DNA from: JBAYVY01 sp041674345
Lineage (GTDB): Bacteria > Planctomycetota > Phycisphaerae > Phycisphaerales > Zrk34
DNA: 10,946 nt
Direction: 5' to 3'
Assembly: GCA_041674345.1 (NCBI GenBank)
Contig: JBAYVY010000092.1
Location: 1-10,946 of the forward strand
The notes beneath the pieces are model-generated. The model saw nothing but the letters and a program-made list of their open reading frames with translations. It had not been told where the DNA came from and did not search any database. Shown here piece by piece: positions 1 through 5,409 of the stretch. Each line of letters starts with the position of its first letter. Within the stretch, counting starts at the first letter, position 1. A program made the translations under genes and the position numbers.

Positions 1-34
1 CTTGCGACAAACGAACCACATATTTCTTACGCAT
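1..34 (-). CDS. Start of a putative IS630-type transposase (partial)
   Basis: Reading leftwards from an ATG at 34-32, eleven codons run off the window edge and give MRKKYVVRLSQ. This resembles the N-terminus of IS630-family transposases, which commonly begin with a basic MxKKYxVRL stretch. A good ribosome binding site, GGGAGG on the minus strand (positions 46-41), lies five bases upstream of the ATG, which supports a real translation start. No domain is visible in so few residues, so the family call is a recognition of the N-terminal pattern only. It is divergent from the neighbouring merR-flagellar block and may be an insertion sequence flanking it. An unrelated DNA-binding protein with a similar start is possible. 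Confidence 0.45.
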   Translation of the reverse strand, partial: MRKKYVVRLSQ

Positions 35-43
35 CGGTGCCTC

Positions 44-80
44 CCTGCTGATTCCCCGGCGACCCTCGCCGGACAGCAGG
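44..80. other. Two-part hairpin in the leader of the left-edge gene
   Basis: An outer 7-bp stem (CCTGCTG at 44-50 with CAGCAGG at 74-80) encloses a perfect inner 7-bp stem (CCGGCGA 56-62 with TCGCCGG 66-72, loop CCC). It overlaps the ribosome binding site of the minus-strand gene at 34, so as RNA it could hide that site; it could also be part of an insertion-sequence end. No T-run follows on either strand, so it is not a typical intrinsic terminator. Confidence 0.4.
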
Positions 81-250
81 TTCATCGGCAATCCTAAACA
101 TTAGACATGACAAAACACTAGTGGCACACGAGGCCAAAGCTACGCCCCCTTGTGGGCGTTGCGGACGAGCCGGATTGGGGTTGGTGTTTTGATCGTAAGT
201 GCCGTTCCCGTCGAAGCGAAGAAAAATTGGAGGATTTTGCCGATTAGTAC

Positions 251-278
251 TTGCAGTCACGTCCGAAATCGTTATTTT
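251..278 (+). promoter_or_regulatory. Candidate sigma-70-type promoter for merR
   Basis: TTGCAG (251-256) and TATTTT (273-278) are separated by 16 bp in the only clearly AT-rich stretch upstream of the MerR-type gene. The elements match the -35/-10 consensus only partly. The proposed -10 box overlaps the palindrome at 275-291, a layout that would fit repression or MerR-style control. Inference from sequence only. Confidence 0.3.
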
Positions 279-299
279 ACATTTTGTAAAACGTAAAAG
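275..299. promoter_or_regulatory. Palindrome plus repeated half-site, possible operator
   Basis: TTTTAC (275-280), a 5-bp spacer ATTTT and GTAAAA (286-291) form a perfect 17-bp palindrome. A second copy of the right half follows seven bases later (GTAAAAC 286-292, GTAAAAG 293-299). Dyad symmetry over a candidate -10 box upstream of a regulator gene suggests an autoregulatory site for the MerR-type protein at 496. No experimental link is visible. Confidence 0.3.
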
Positions 300-309
300 T
301 TATCAAGGC

Positions 310-351
310 GGAAGTGGGAAGTGGGAAGTCGGAAGTCGGGAATCGGAAGGT
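310..351. repeat. Heptanucleotide array, GGAAGTS units
   Basis: Six consecutive 7-nt units: GGAAGTG, GGAAGTG, GGAAGTC, GGAAGTC, GGGAATC and GGAAGGT, decaying to the right. They lie between the candidate merR promoter and the gene, so they would be part of its leader RNA. The word GGAAGT is also the end of the dispersed CCCCCGGAAGT motif found elsewhere in the window. The region stays open in the merR frame but has no coding character. Confidence 0.8.
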
Positions 352-391
352 GGGCGGCAATTGGGAGTTTGGAAAGCGGCGACGGCTGCGT

Positions 392-468
392 CGCACCCCG
401 CACCCCGCACCCCGCACCCCGCAGGACGCAAGTCGCAAGTCGCAGGACGCAGGACGCAAGGCGCAACT
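392..468. repeat. Heptanucleotide array, CGCANNN units
   Basis: Eleven uninterrupted 7-nt units, each beginning CGCA: four CGCACCC, then CGCAGGA, two CGCAAGT, two CGCAGGA, CGCAAGG and CGCAACT. The first four positions are invariant and the last three vary. The same CGCA-headed unit forms the right arms of the hairpins before flgC and fliG. The array ends 27 bases before the merR start. Confidence 0.85.
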
Positions 469-483
469 GGATTCGAGCATGAT

Positions 484-487
484 GAGG
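484..487 (+). promoter_or_regulatory. Ribosome binding site deciding the merR start
   Basis: GAGG, within GATGAGG, lies eight bases before the ATG at 496. It favours 496 over the in-frame ATGs at 505 and 508 and over upstream starts that would translate the repeat arrays. Confidence 0.5.
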
Positions 488-495
488 TTTCGCAT

Positions 496-759
496 ATGAC
501 AGCGATGATGAGTTTGGGTTCGACGTTGGTTCCGCCGAAGACGTATCGGATCGGAGAGATCGTGCGGCATACGGGGCTGAGCCGGCAGACGATTCACAAC
601 TACACGACGATGGGCTTGATTCACGAATCGGAGTGGACGCCCGGCGGACATCGGTTGTATGACGAACGGGTATTTCACCGATTATTGCGGATCGCGGAGT
701 TGAAGGGCCGAAAGAGTATGATGGAGATCAAGCGGCTGCTGGATGCGTTGGACGAATAG
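496..759 (+). CDS. Small MerR-family transcriptional regulator
   Basis: The 87-residue protein is essentially a MerR winged-helix DNA-binding domain. The helix-turn-helix spans about residues 17-36 (YRIGEIVRHTGLSRQTIHNY), followed by the wing with TPGGHRLYDE at about 48-57 and a final helix (58-86). There is none of the long dimerisation coiled coil or effector domain of full-length MerR proteins (roughly 120-150 residues or more), so it probably binds DNA without a metal or drug ligand of its own. The ATG at 496 was chosen for its GAGG site at 484-487; the frame stays open upstream to 199, but that part is repeat DNA. It is followed after 90 bp by the TPR gene and may be cotranscribed with it. 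The link to flagellar control is inferred from position only. Family call confident, target unknown. Confidence 0.85.
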   Translation: MTAMMSLGSTLVPPKTYRIGEIVRHTGLSRQTIHNYTTMGLIHESEWTPGGHRLYDERVFHRLLRIAELKGRKSMMEIKRLLDALDE

Positions 760-849
760 CATCGGCGGCGGTACAAAGGGGGAGCCGGTGATGGATCGCC
801 GGCGGATGGATTGAAATAAACAGGTCGTGCAGCGAAAGGATGCGCTGGC

Positions 850-3525
850 GTGGCTAATGAACAGGTGACAACTCGATCGCCCGCCCCCGGAAGCAAAACC
901 CCCGCCCCCGGAAGTCAGGGCAGCGCCCCCGGAAGTAAAGCCACCGGAAGCAACGTTCCCGGAAGTAAGGGAAGCGCCGCCGCGAGTAAGGGGGAGGGTG
1001 TTGTCGCATCATCGGGCATGAAATGGGGGGAGGTTTGGCAGGGGCCGGTGCTGCTGGCCAGCGTGTTGTTACTGGCGGTGGGTTGGTATCTGGCGAGGCC
1101 GGCCGCGCCGAAGGTGGATTACGCGGGGATGCTGGTCGAGGCGAATCATCAGGTGGATGCCGGTCAATACGATCAGGCCAACGAAACGCTGAACAAGGTG
1201 TTGAACGGTTACGACCAATTGACGGTGACGCAGAAGATCACCTATCACTTGGCGCGTGGGGATGCGTTTGTCGGCGGGATGAAGACGAAGGGGGCGGGCA
1301 ACCCGTCGAACCACAAGACGGTGATCGAGCATTACCGACAAGCCGAGCGGTTGGGGCATCCACTGGATGATGCGAGGATCAAGGCCCTGGCGAGTTCGTA
1401 CATGGTGACGAAGCGGACGGGTGAGGCGGAGAAGCTGACGCAGCGGATCAGCAAGACGAATCAGAAGGATCGTGAGCAATTGCTGGTTGAAGCGATTGGG
1501 CCGGTGATCGGCGATCCGTCGCGGTATGATGAGGCGGTGCGGCAACTGACGGCGATGTTGGGTGACGAGGCCTTGTCGCGTGGGAGGCGCATCTGGGCGG
1601 TGGGGCGGTTGGCGGAACTTCGCCGGCGCGGCGGGCAGATGACGGCGGCGGACGCGGGGGCGGCGGCGGAACTGCTGTTGCGATGGTTGGTGCGGCTGGA
1701 CGCGACGTCGCACAGCGACACCGCGCCGCTGCTGGTGCAATTGGGCGAGGCCTATTTGGACCTGGGGCAGCGAGGCGAGGCGGAGCGTCGATTCATGCAG
1801 GCGCGTCAGCAGTTGCAGCCGAGCGACCCGGTGGCGGGCGAAGCGTTGGTGGGGTTGGGGCGGGTGAGATTTGAGGAAGACAACATTGTTGAGGCGTTGG
1901 AGCATTTTTCGGATGCGGTGTCGCGTTACCCGGGCACGGCTTGTTTTTTTGATGCGTTGCTGGGACAGGCCGAGTGCGAGGCGCGAATGAGTGACTGGGG
2001 CGATTCACTGGCCAGTTACGATCAGGCGATTTCGATGGCGGGGTCGGACCTGACGGATTCGCCGCGGTTTCGGCGGCTGGCGGAATCACTGACGAGGCAG
2101 AGCGACTGGCGTTATGACAAGCGCGACTTCGCCACGGCGCTGAAGTATTCGGAACTGTTGATGAAGCTGTACGGCAAGGAAACGCCGGCGGGTGTGGTTT
2201 TGAAGCTGGCCAACGAACACGAACAAATCGCGCGCGGGATGCTGGGGTTGGGTGAAGGTCAGTTGGATGCGTCGCGGGAGTATCAGAAGCTGGACCCGGC
2301 GCAGCGTGGCGAAGTGTCGATGCACTACGAGAAGGCCGGTGATTTGTACGGAAAGCACGCGGCGATGGTGGCGCAGAGCCATGACATGGCGCATGGGGAA
2401 AGTTTGTGGCGGTCGGCGGATTGTTATGACAAGGCGGGGATGCGGCAACTGGCGATCGCGCAGTTCAATCAATACATGAGCACCCGGCCGGAAGACCCGC
2501 GGCAGCTTCAGGTGCGGTATCGGTTGGCGCAGGCGTACCAGGCGGATGCGCAGTTCGACCGCGCGGCGGATTTGTATCGCGGTTTGATCGAGAATCACCC
2601 GAAAAGCCCGGAAGCATATGACGCGATGGTGCCGCTGGCGCGGTGCTACCTGACGAAGGGATCGGAGACGTGGGATCGCGCGGAGCAGGTGTTGTTGTCG
2701 GTGGTGACGGACAACGAGGCGTTGAGGCCGGAGAGCAGGCAGTATCACGAAGCGCTGATCGAACTGGGCGAATTGTATTACCGTCGCGGCGGGGAAGGCG
2801 ATTACGAACGCGCGATCGAGCGGCTGAGCGAAGCGACCCGGCGTTACGGTGACGATGCGCAGCTGCCGGACTTGCAGTTCCAGTTGGGCGATGCGTATCG
2901 CAAGAGCGTGCAGCAGATCGACCGGAAACTCGCCGAGCCGCAGTCGCCTTCGCAGCGTGTGAAATATCAGCAGGAGCGGGCGGCGCGGCTGGCCGACGCG
3001 CGGAACGCGTTTGACCGGGTGATCGACGCTTACGAGAAGCTTGGGGCGGCGAAGCTGTCGCCGATTCAGAAGCTGTATTTGCGGAACGGCTATTTTTACC
3101 GTGCGGATTGCGCGTACAACCTCAGGCATTACGAGGGCACGGACGGCGCGATCGCGTTGTACGATCAGGCGGCGGCGAAATACGAAAGCGATCCGTCGGT
3201 GTTGATCGCGATGATTCAGATCGTCAACAGTTATTGCGAGCTGGGTCAGTGGGATATGGCCCGCACGGTGAACGAGCGGGCGAAGTGGTATTTGTCACGC
3301 ATCAAGGATGAAGCGTTCAACGACCCGAACCTGCCGATGACCCGCAAACAGTGGCAGCGTTGGCTGGACTGGACCAGCGAACTGAATGCGAAAGCCCCCG
3401 CCCCCGCCCCCGCCCCCGGAAGCAGCACCCCCGGAAGTGTACCCGGAAGTGTGCCGGGAAATGTGGGGGGAAGTTCGGGCGCGACGGCGACGGCGACGGC
3501 GCCGACGCCGGCCGCGGTGCCGTGA
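850..3525 (+). CDS. Membrane-anchored TPR repeat protein
   Basis: The 891-residue protein has three parts. Residues 1-57 are a low-complexity Pro/Gly/Ser/Lys tail (repeated APGSK-like units). A single hydrophobic helix at about 66-81 anchors it in the inner membrane, with the short tail probably cytosolic and the large body outside. Residues from about 90 to 840 are helical tetratricopeptide repeats, e.g. LVQLGEAYLDLGQ near 296, ALVGLGRVRFEEDN near 331, RYRLAQAYQADAQFDRAADLY near 556 and ELGELYYRRGGEGDYERAIE near 638. The C-terminus returns to Pro/Ala/Gly/Ser/Thr repeats. TPRs mediate protein-protein binding; no catalytic motif is seen. The start is GTG with AAGGA nine bases upstream (836-840). 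Both tails are largely made of the CCCCCGGAAGT DNA motif. Position ahead of flagellar regulators hints at a cell-envelope or motility scaffold, but no specific function can be assigned. Confidence 0.85.
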   Translation: MANEQVTTRSPAPGSKTPAPGSQGSAPGSKATGSNVPGSKGSAAASKGEGVVASSGMKWGEVWQGPVLLASVLLLAVGWYLARPAAPKVDYAGMLVEANHQVDAGQYDQANETLNKVLNGYDQLTVTQKITYHLARGDAFVGGMKTKGAGNPSNHKTVIEHYRQAERLGHPLDDARIKALASSYMVTKRTGEAEKLTQRISKTNQKDREQLLVEAIGPVIGDPSRYDEAVRQLTAMLGDEALSRGRRIWAVGRLAELRRRGGQMTAADAGAAAELLLRWLVRLDATSHSDTAPLLVQLGEAYLDLGQRGEAERRFMQARQQLQPSDPVAGEALVGLGRVRFEEDNIVEALEHFSDAVSRYPGTACFFDALLGQAECEARMSDWGDSLASYDQAISMAGSDLTDSPRFRRLAESLTRQSDWRYDKRDFATALKYSELLMKLYGKETPAGVVLKLANEHEQIARGMLGLGEGQLDASREYQKLDPAQRGEVSMHYEKAGDLYGKHAAMVAQSHDMAHGESLWRSADCYDKAGMRQLAIAQFNQYMSTRPEDPRQLQVRYRLAQAYQADAQFDRAADLYRGLIENHPKSPEAYDAMVPLARCYLTKGSETWDRAEQVLLSVVTDNEALRPESRQYHEALIELGELYYRRGGEGDYERAIERLSEATRRYGDDAQLPDLQFQLGDAYRKSVQQIDRKLAEPQSPSQRVKYQQERAARLADARNAFDRVIDAYEKLGAAKLSPIQKLYLRNGYFYRADCAYNLRHYEGTDGAIALYDQAAAKYESDPSVLIAMIQIVNSYCELGQWDMARTVNERAKWYLSRIKDEAFNDPNLPMTRKQWQRWLDWTSELNAKAPAPAPAPGSSTPGSVPGSVPGNVGGSSGATATATAPTPAAVP
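883..966. repeat. Cluster of CCCCCGGAAGT motifs in the TPR N-terminal tail
   Basis: Three full copies of GCCCCCGGAAGY (883-894, 904-915, 925-936) are followed by two shortened ones (CACCGGAAGC near 942-951, TTCCCGGAAGT 956-966). All are in the same codon phase and encode APGS, TGS or VPGS. Spacing is about 10-21 bp and not strictly periodic, so this is a motif cluster rather than a clean tandem array. Confidence 0.8.
3395..3475. repeat. CCCCCG run and CCCCCGGAAGT cluster in the TPR C-terminal tail
   Basis: Four CCCCCG hexamers lead into GCCCCCGGAAGC (3412-3423), then ACCCCCGGAAGT (3427-3438), ACCCGGAAGT (3441-3450) and decayed copies to 3475. In frame they encode PAPAPAPGSSTPGSVPGSVPG, the same peptide units as the N-terminal tail. 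A GCGACG-type run (about 3480-3502) follows and encodes alternating Ala-Thr. Confidence 0.8.
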
Positions 3526-3544
3526 TGTGTGGTGTGTTGTGAAG

Positions 3545-3559
3545 CGGGGTGGAACCCCG
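3545..3559. other. Hairpin after the TPR gene
   Basis: CGGGGT (3545-3550) pairs perfectly with ACCCCG (3554-3559) around the loop GGA, 20 bases after the TPR stop codon and before the next gene. No T-run follows, so it is more likely an RNA-stability or intergenic palindromic element than an intrinsic terminator. Confidence 0.4.
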
Positions 3560-3568
3560 TGCTTGGTC

Positions 3569-3573
3569 AAGGA
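3569..3573 (+). promoter_or_regulatory. Ribosome binding site deciding the FlgN-like start
   Basis: AAGGA lies eight bases before the ATG at 3582. The further-upstream in-frame GTG at 3549 lies inside the hairpin at 3545-3559 and has no such site. Confidence 0.55.
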
Positions 3574-3581
3574 TTGACGAG

Positions 3582-4043
3582 ATGGTAATCGCAACCGGAT
3601 GGGCGGACACGTTGATCGACCTGCTGGACCGCCAGCGGGCGATTTACCTGCAATTGCAGGGTTTTTCGCATCGACAGACGCAGTTGATCGACGCCGGTGA
3701 CGCCGAGGCGTTGTTGTCGTTACTGGATGAGCGGCAGCGATTGATCGACCAGATCATGGCGATCAGCCGGGAGGTGGAGCCGTTCAGACAGCGATGGCCT
3801 GCGTTGTGGGCGTCGCTGGATGAACCGGCGAAGGAGGAATTGAAAACGCACATCGACGCGGTGCAGGCGATGCTCGACCGGATATTGCGGCAGGACGAGC
3901 AGGATCGCGCGGCGCTGACCGAACACCGCCGGCGGATCGCGCAGCAGATGACGGCGCTGCATCGCGGGACGTCCGCACATCAGGTTTATCGTTCGTCGCC
4001 GATCCGGCCGACCGATTCACGTTTCACCGATCAGAGGGGCTGA
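3582..4043 (+). CDS. FlgN-like flagellar export chaperone (putative)
   Basis: This 153-residue protein is almost wholly alpha-helical and highly charged, with a pattern typical of FlgN: a leading helix (ADTLIDLLDRQRAIYLQL), a stretch resembling the 'LxxxLxxGDxEALLxLLDERQRLI' region (about residues 27-57), and long heptad-like helices to about 130. The C-terminus is polar and probably disordered. FlgN proteins are cytosolic chaperones that hold hook-associated proteins (FlgK, FlgL) for export. The ATG at 3582 was chosen over the GTG at 3549 on its ribosome binding site. It ends seven bases before the kinase ATG, so the two are probably translated together. FlgN is poorly conserved, so the call rests on length, helical pattern and flagellar context; another small coiled-coil protein is possible. 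Confidence 0.55.
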   Translation: MVIATGWADTLIDLLDRQRAIYLQLQGFSHRQTQLIDAGDAEALLSLLDERQRLIDQIMAISREVEPFRQRWPALWASLDEPAKEELKTHIDAVQAMLDRILRQDEQDRAALTEHRRRIAQQMTALHRGTSAHQVYRSSPIRPTDSRFTDQRG

Positions 4044-4050
4044 ACCAGTC

Positions 4051-4956
4051 ATGGCGAATGCGGCGGACATTTTGATTGCCACTATGCCGGTCGGCGTTGA
4101 TGCGACGCCCCCCGGAAGTGTCATGCCGGGAAGCATGGCGGCGGAGTCGCGCGCGTCGGAACTGGTCGAGATCATTCGCGCGTACAACCAGGTGACCGAC
4201 CGGCTGCGGCAGAGTCACGAACTGTTGCACAGCGAAGTCGAGCGGTTGCAGCATGAACTGGCCAGCGCGAACGCGGCGTTGCAACGGTCCAGGCGGCTGG
4301 CGGCATTGGGGGAGATGGCGGCGGGGATCGCGCATGAGATTCGCAATCCGCTGGCGTCGATTCAGTTGTACGCGAACATGTTGGAGAAGGATTTGGCGGA
4401 TCAGCCGGAGCAGCACGATATCGCCAGGCGGATCGCGTCGGCGGTGCGGGGGCTGGACGGGATTGTGAATGACGTGCTGACGTTTTCGCGGGAAATGAAG
4501 GTCAGACGGGTGGAAGGGTCGGCGATGGAGGCGATGGAGCGGGCGGTGGAGGCGGTGGGGCCACTGGTGGAACAGCATGGAATTGAGGTGCGATACGAGG
4601 GGGATGATGTGCTGTTGGAACACGATCGTGATTTGCTGCGCCAGGCGCTGGTGAACCTGATACGCAATGCGTGCGAGGCGATGTCCCCGCCCCCGCCCCC
4701 GGAAGTTTGTGAGCGCGTGTTGACGTTGGGGGTGTCGCATGACGATGCGTCGGTGACGCTGACGATACGCGACAGCGGGCCGGGCATTGGGGAAGCGGAT
4801 ATCGACCGGATATTCAACCCGTTTTTCACGACGCGCGCAACGGGTACGGGATTGGGCCTGGCGATTGTGCATCGGATCATTGACGCGCACGGCGGGTCGA
4901 TCTCGGTGCATAACGACGGCGGCGCGGTGTTTATGCTGACGTTTGAGAGAAAGTAG
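4051..4956 (+). CDS. Cytosolic sensor histidine kinase, NtrB/FlgS type
   Basis: The 301-residue kinase has no membrane segment. After a variable N-terminus, a coiled-coil-like helix (about 36-85) leads into the dimerisation domain with the phospho-acceptor H95 in AHEIRNPLASIQ. The ATP-binding domain shows the N box (N202...N207 in VNLIRNACEAM), the G1 box DSGPGIG (241-247), the F box FNPFFTT (255-261) and the G2 box GTGLGL (265-270), so all catalytic motifs are intact. It should autophosphorylate H95 and pass the phosphate to the response regulator at 5410. Kinase and NtrC-type regulator beside rod genes match FlgS/FlgR-like flagellar control. Two repeat-motif insertions are visible: PGSVMPGS at 21-28 and a proline run at 213-217 just after the N box. 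The TAG stop lies in the first unit of the 7-nt array at 4953. The signal sensed cannot be told. Confidence 0.85.
   Translation: MANAADILIATMPVGVDATPPGSVMPGSMAAESRASELVEIIRAYNQVTDRLRQSHELLHSEVERLQHELASANAALQRSRRLAALGEMAAGIAHEIRNPLASIQLYANMLEKDLADQPEQHDIARRIASAVRGLDGIVNDVLTFSREMKVRRVEGSAMEAMERAVEAVGPLVEQHGIEVRYEGDDVLLEHDRDLLRQALVNLIRNACEAMSPPPPPEVCERVLTLGVSHDDASVTLTIRDSGPGIGEADIDRIFNPFFTTRATGTGLGLAIVHRIIDAHGGSISVHNDGGAVFMLTFERK
4109..4134. repeat. CCCCCGGAAGT motif copies in the kinase N-terminus
   Basis: One full copy (CCCCCGGAAGT, 4109-4119) and one decayed copy (ATGCCGGGAAGC, 4123-4134) encode PGSVMPGS in the variable region ahead of the coiled coil. Confidence 0.7.
4684..4706. repeat. CCCCG run and CCCCCGGAAGT motif in the kinase ATP-binding domain
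   Basis: A CCCCG/CCCCCG run leads into GCCCCCGGAAGT (4695-4706). Here the motif is read in a different codon phase (CCC CCG GAA GTT), giving PPPPPEV instead of APGS. The insertion lies between the N box and the strand leading to the G1 box. Confidence 0.7.
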
Positions 4957-4994
4957 CGAGTAGTGAGTAGTGAGTAGCGAGTAGTGAGTAAAGA
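4953..4994. repeat. Heptanucleotide array, left arm around the four-helix-bundle gene
   Basis: Six 7-nt units: GTAGCGA, GTAGTGA, GTAGTGA, GTAGCGA, GTAGTGA and GTAAAGA. A seventh, GTATGGC (4995-5001), contains the ATG of the next gene. The kinase stop codon TAG (4954-4956) is inside the first unit. The units are inverted relative to the array at 5373-5393. Confidence 0.9.
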
Positions 4995-4996
4995 GT

Positions 4997-5278
4997 ATGG
5001 CGACGGCACGATGTTATGAGGATTTGGTGGTTTGGCGGCGATCGCATCAACTGGCGTTGGTGATCTATCGCCTGACGGCGGATTATCCGAAGTCGGAGTT
5101 GTTCGGCCTGGTCAGTCAGATGCGGCGAGCCGCTGTGAGCGTACCGGCCAATATCACCGAAGGGTTTCGTCGTCGATCCCGGACTGAAAAAGCGCGATTC
5201 GTGAATATCGCACATGCCTCGCTGGATGAACTGGACTATTTTCTTTTACTGTCAGGCGATTTGGGTATGCGACGGTGA
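4997..5278 (+). CDS. Four-helix-bundle protein (23S rRNA intervening-sequence family), C-terminus lost by frameshift
   Basis: The 93-residue product has the hallmarks of the 23S intervening-sequence / S23 four-helix-bundle family: YEDLVVWRRSHQLALVIYRLT (residues 7-27), the conserved SQMRRAAVSVPANITEGFRRRS (about 40-61) and the third helix FVNIAHASLDELDYFLLL. The family includes proteins encoded in insertions of 23S rRNA genes and the Avd accessory protein of diversity-generating retroelements; most free-standing members have no known role. The reading stops early, after DLGMRR. The missing fourth helix continues in the -1 frame to a stop at 5356-5358, which would give 120 residues, near the usual family length. 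The ATG is inside a 7-nt repeat and lacks a good ribosome binding site. The gene separates a kinase from its regulator and sits between inverted repeat arrays, so it looks inserted. It is either a pseudogene or made whole by -1 frameshifting. Confidence 0.8.
   Translation: MATARCYEDLVVWRRSHQLALVIYRLTADYPKSELFGLVSQMRRAAVSVPANITEGFRRRSRTEKARFVNIAHASLDELDYFLLLSGDLGMRR
5260..5266 (+). other. Possible -1 slippery site (T TTG GGT)
   Basis: In the zero frame the bases read T TTG GGT, which fits the X XXY YYZ pattern for -1 slippage. Slipping here rereads T5266 and joins exactly the frame that carries the missing C-terminal helix. A G-rich Y position is not a strong slip site in well-studied bacteria, and no clear downstream pseudoknot was seen, so a simple one-base loss in the G run is equally or more likely. 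Confidence 0.3.
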
Positions 5279-5358
5279 ACGAGTTGCGTGGTGAAGCGGA
5301 TCAGATTGGGCGACTATTGTACGCGTTTGAACAGTCCATCCGATCAGCCGCCGGATGA
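5266..5358 (+). pseudogene. Out-of-frame C-terminal helix of the four-helix-bundle gene
   Basis: Read from T5266, 30 codons give YATVNELRGEADQIGRLLYA and then a short tail FEQSIRSAAG before TGA. This is the amphipathic final helix expected after the conserved 'LGY' turn of the family. It has no start codon or ribosome binding site of its own, so it only makes sense joined to the frame at 4997. Confidence 0.75.
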
Positions 5359-5372
5359 CCTTCTTCCTCAAC

Positions 5373-5393
5373 TCACTACTCGCTACTCGCTAC
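5373..5393. repeat. Heptanucleotide array, right arm around the four-helix-bundle gene
   Basis: TCACTAC, TCGCTAC and TCGCTAC are the reverse complements of the GTAGTGA/GTAGCGA units at 4953-4994. A degenerate unit may precede them (5366-5372). The array ends 16 bases before the response-regulator ATG; GGAG at 5398-5401 serves as its ribosome binding site. Confidence 0.85.
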
Positions 5394-5409
5394 CCATGGA
5401 GTTCACTCA

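Noticed and set aside
27..260. 77-codon open frame on the minus strand
   Set aside because: Overlaps the left-edge gene start in another frame, has no ribosome binding site and no recognisable domain; low-complexity Asn/Pro/Arg composition.
392..468. CRISPR array
   Set aside because: Seven-base units without spacers and no cas genes; this is a microsatellite-type array.
199..495. N-terminal extension of the MerR-type gene
   Set aside because: It would translate the two heptad arrays into repetitive peptide; a good ribosome binding site at 484-487 and the family's usual N-terminus support the start at 496.
2086..3129. 347-codon minus-strand open frame opposite the TPR gene
   Set aside because: Same shadow pattern, Arg/Leu/Val-rich with no domain; the TPR frame is clearly the real one.
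3549..3581. Upstream GTG start for the FlgN-like gene
   Set aside because: Lies in a hairpin and lacks a ribosome binding site; AAGGA is correctly spaced before the ATG at 3582.
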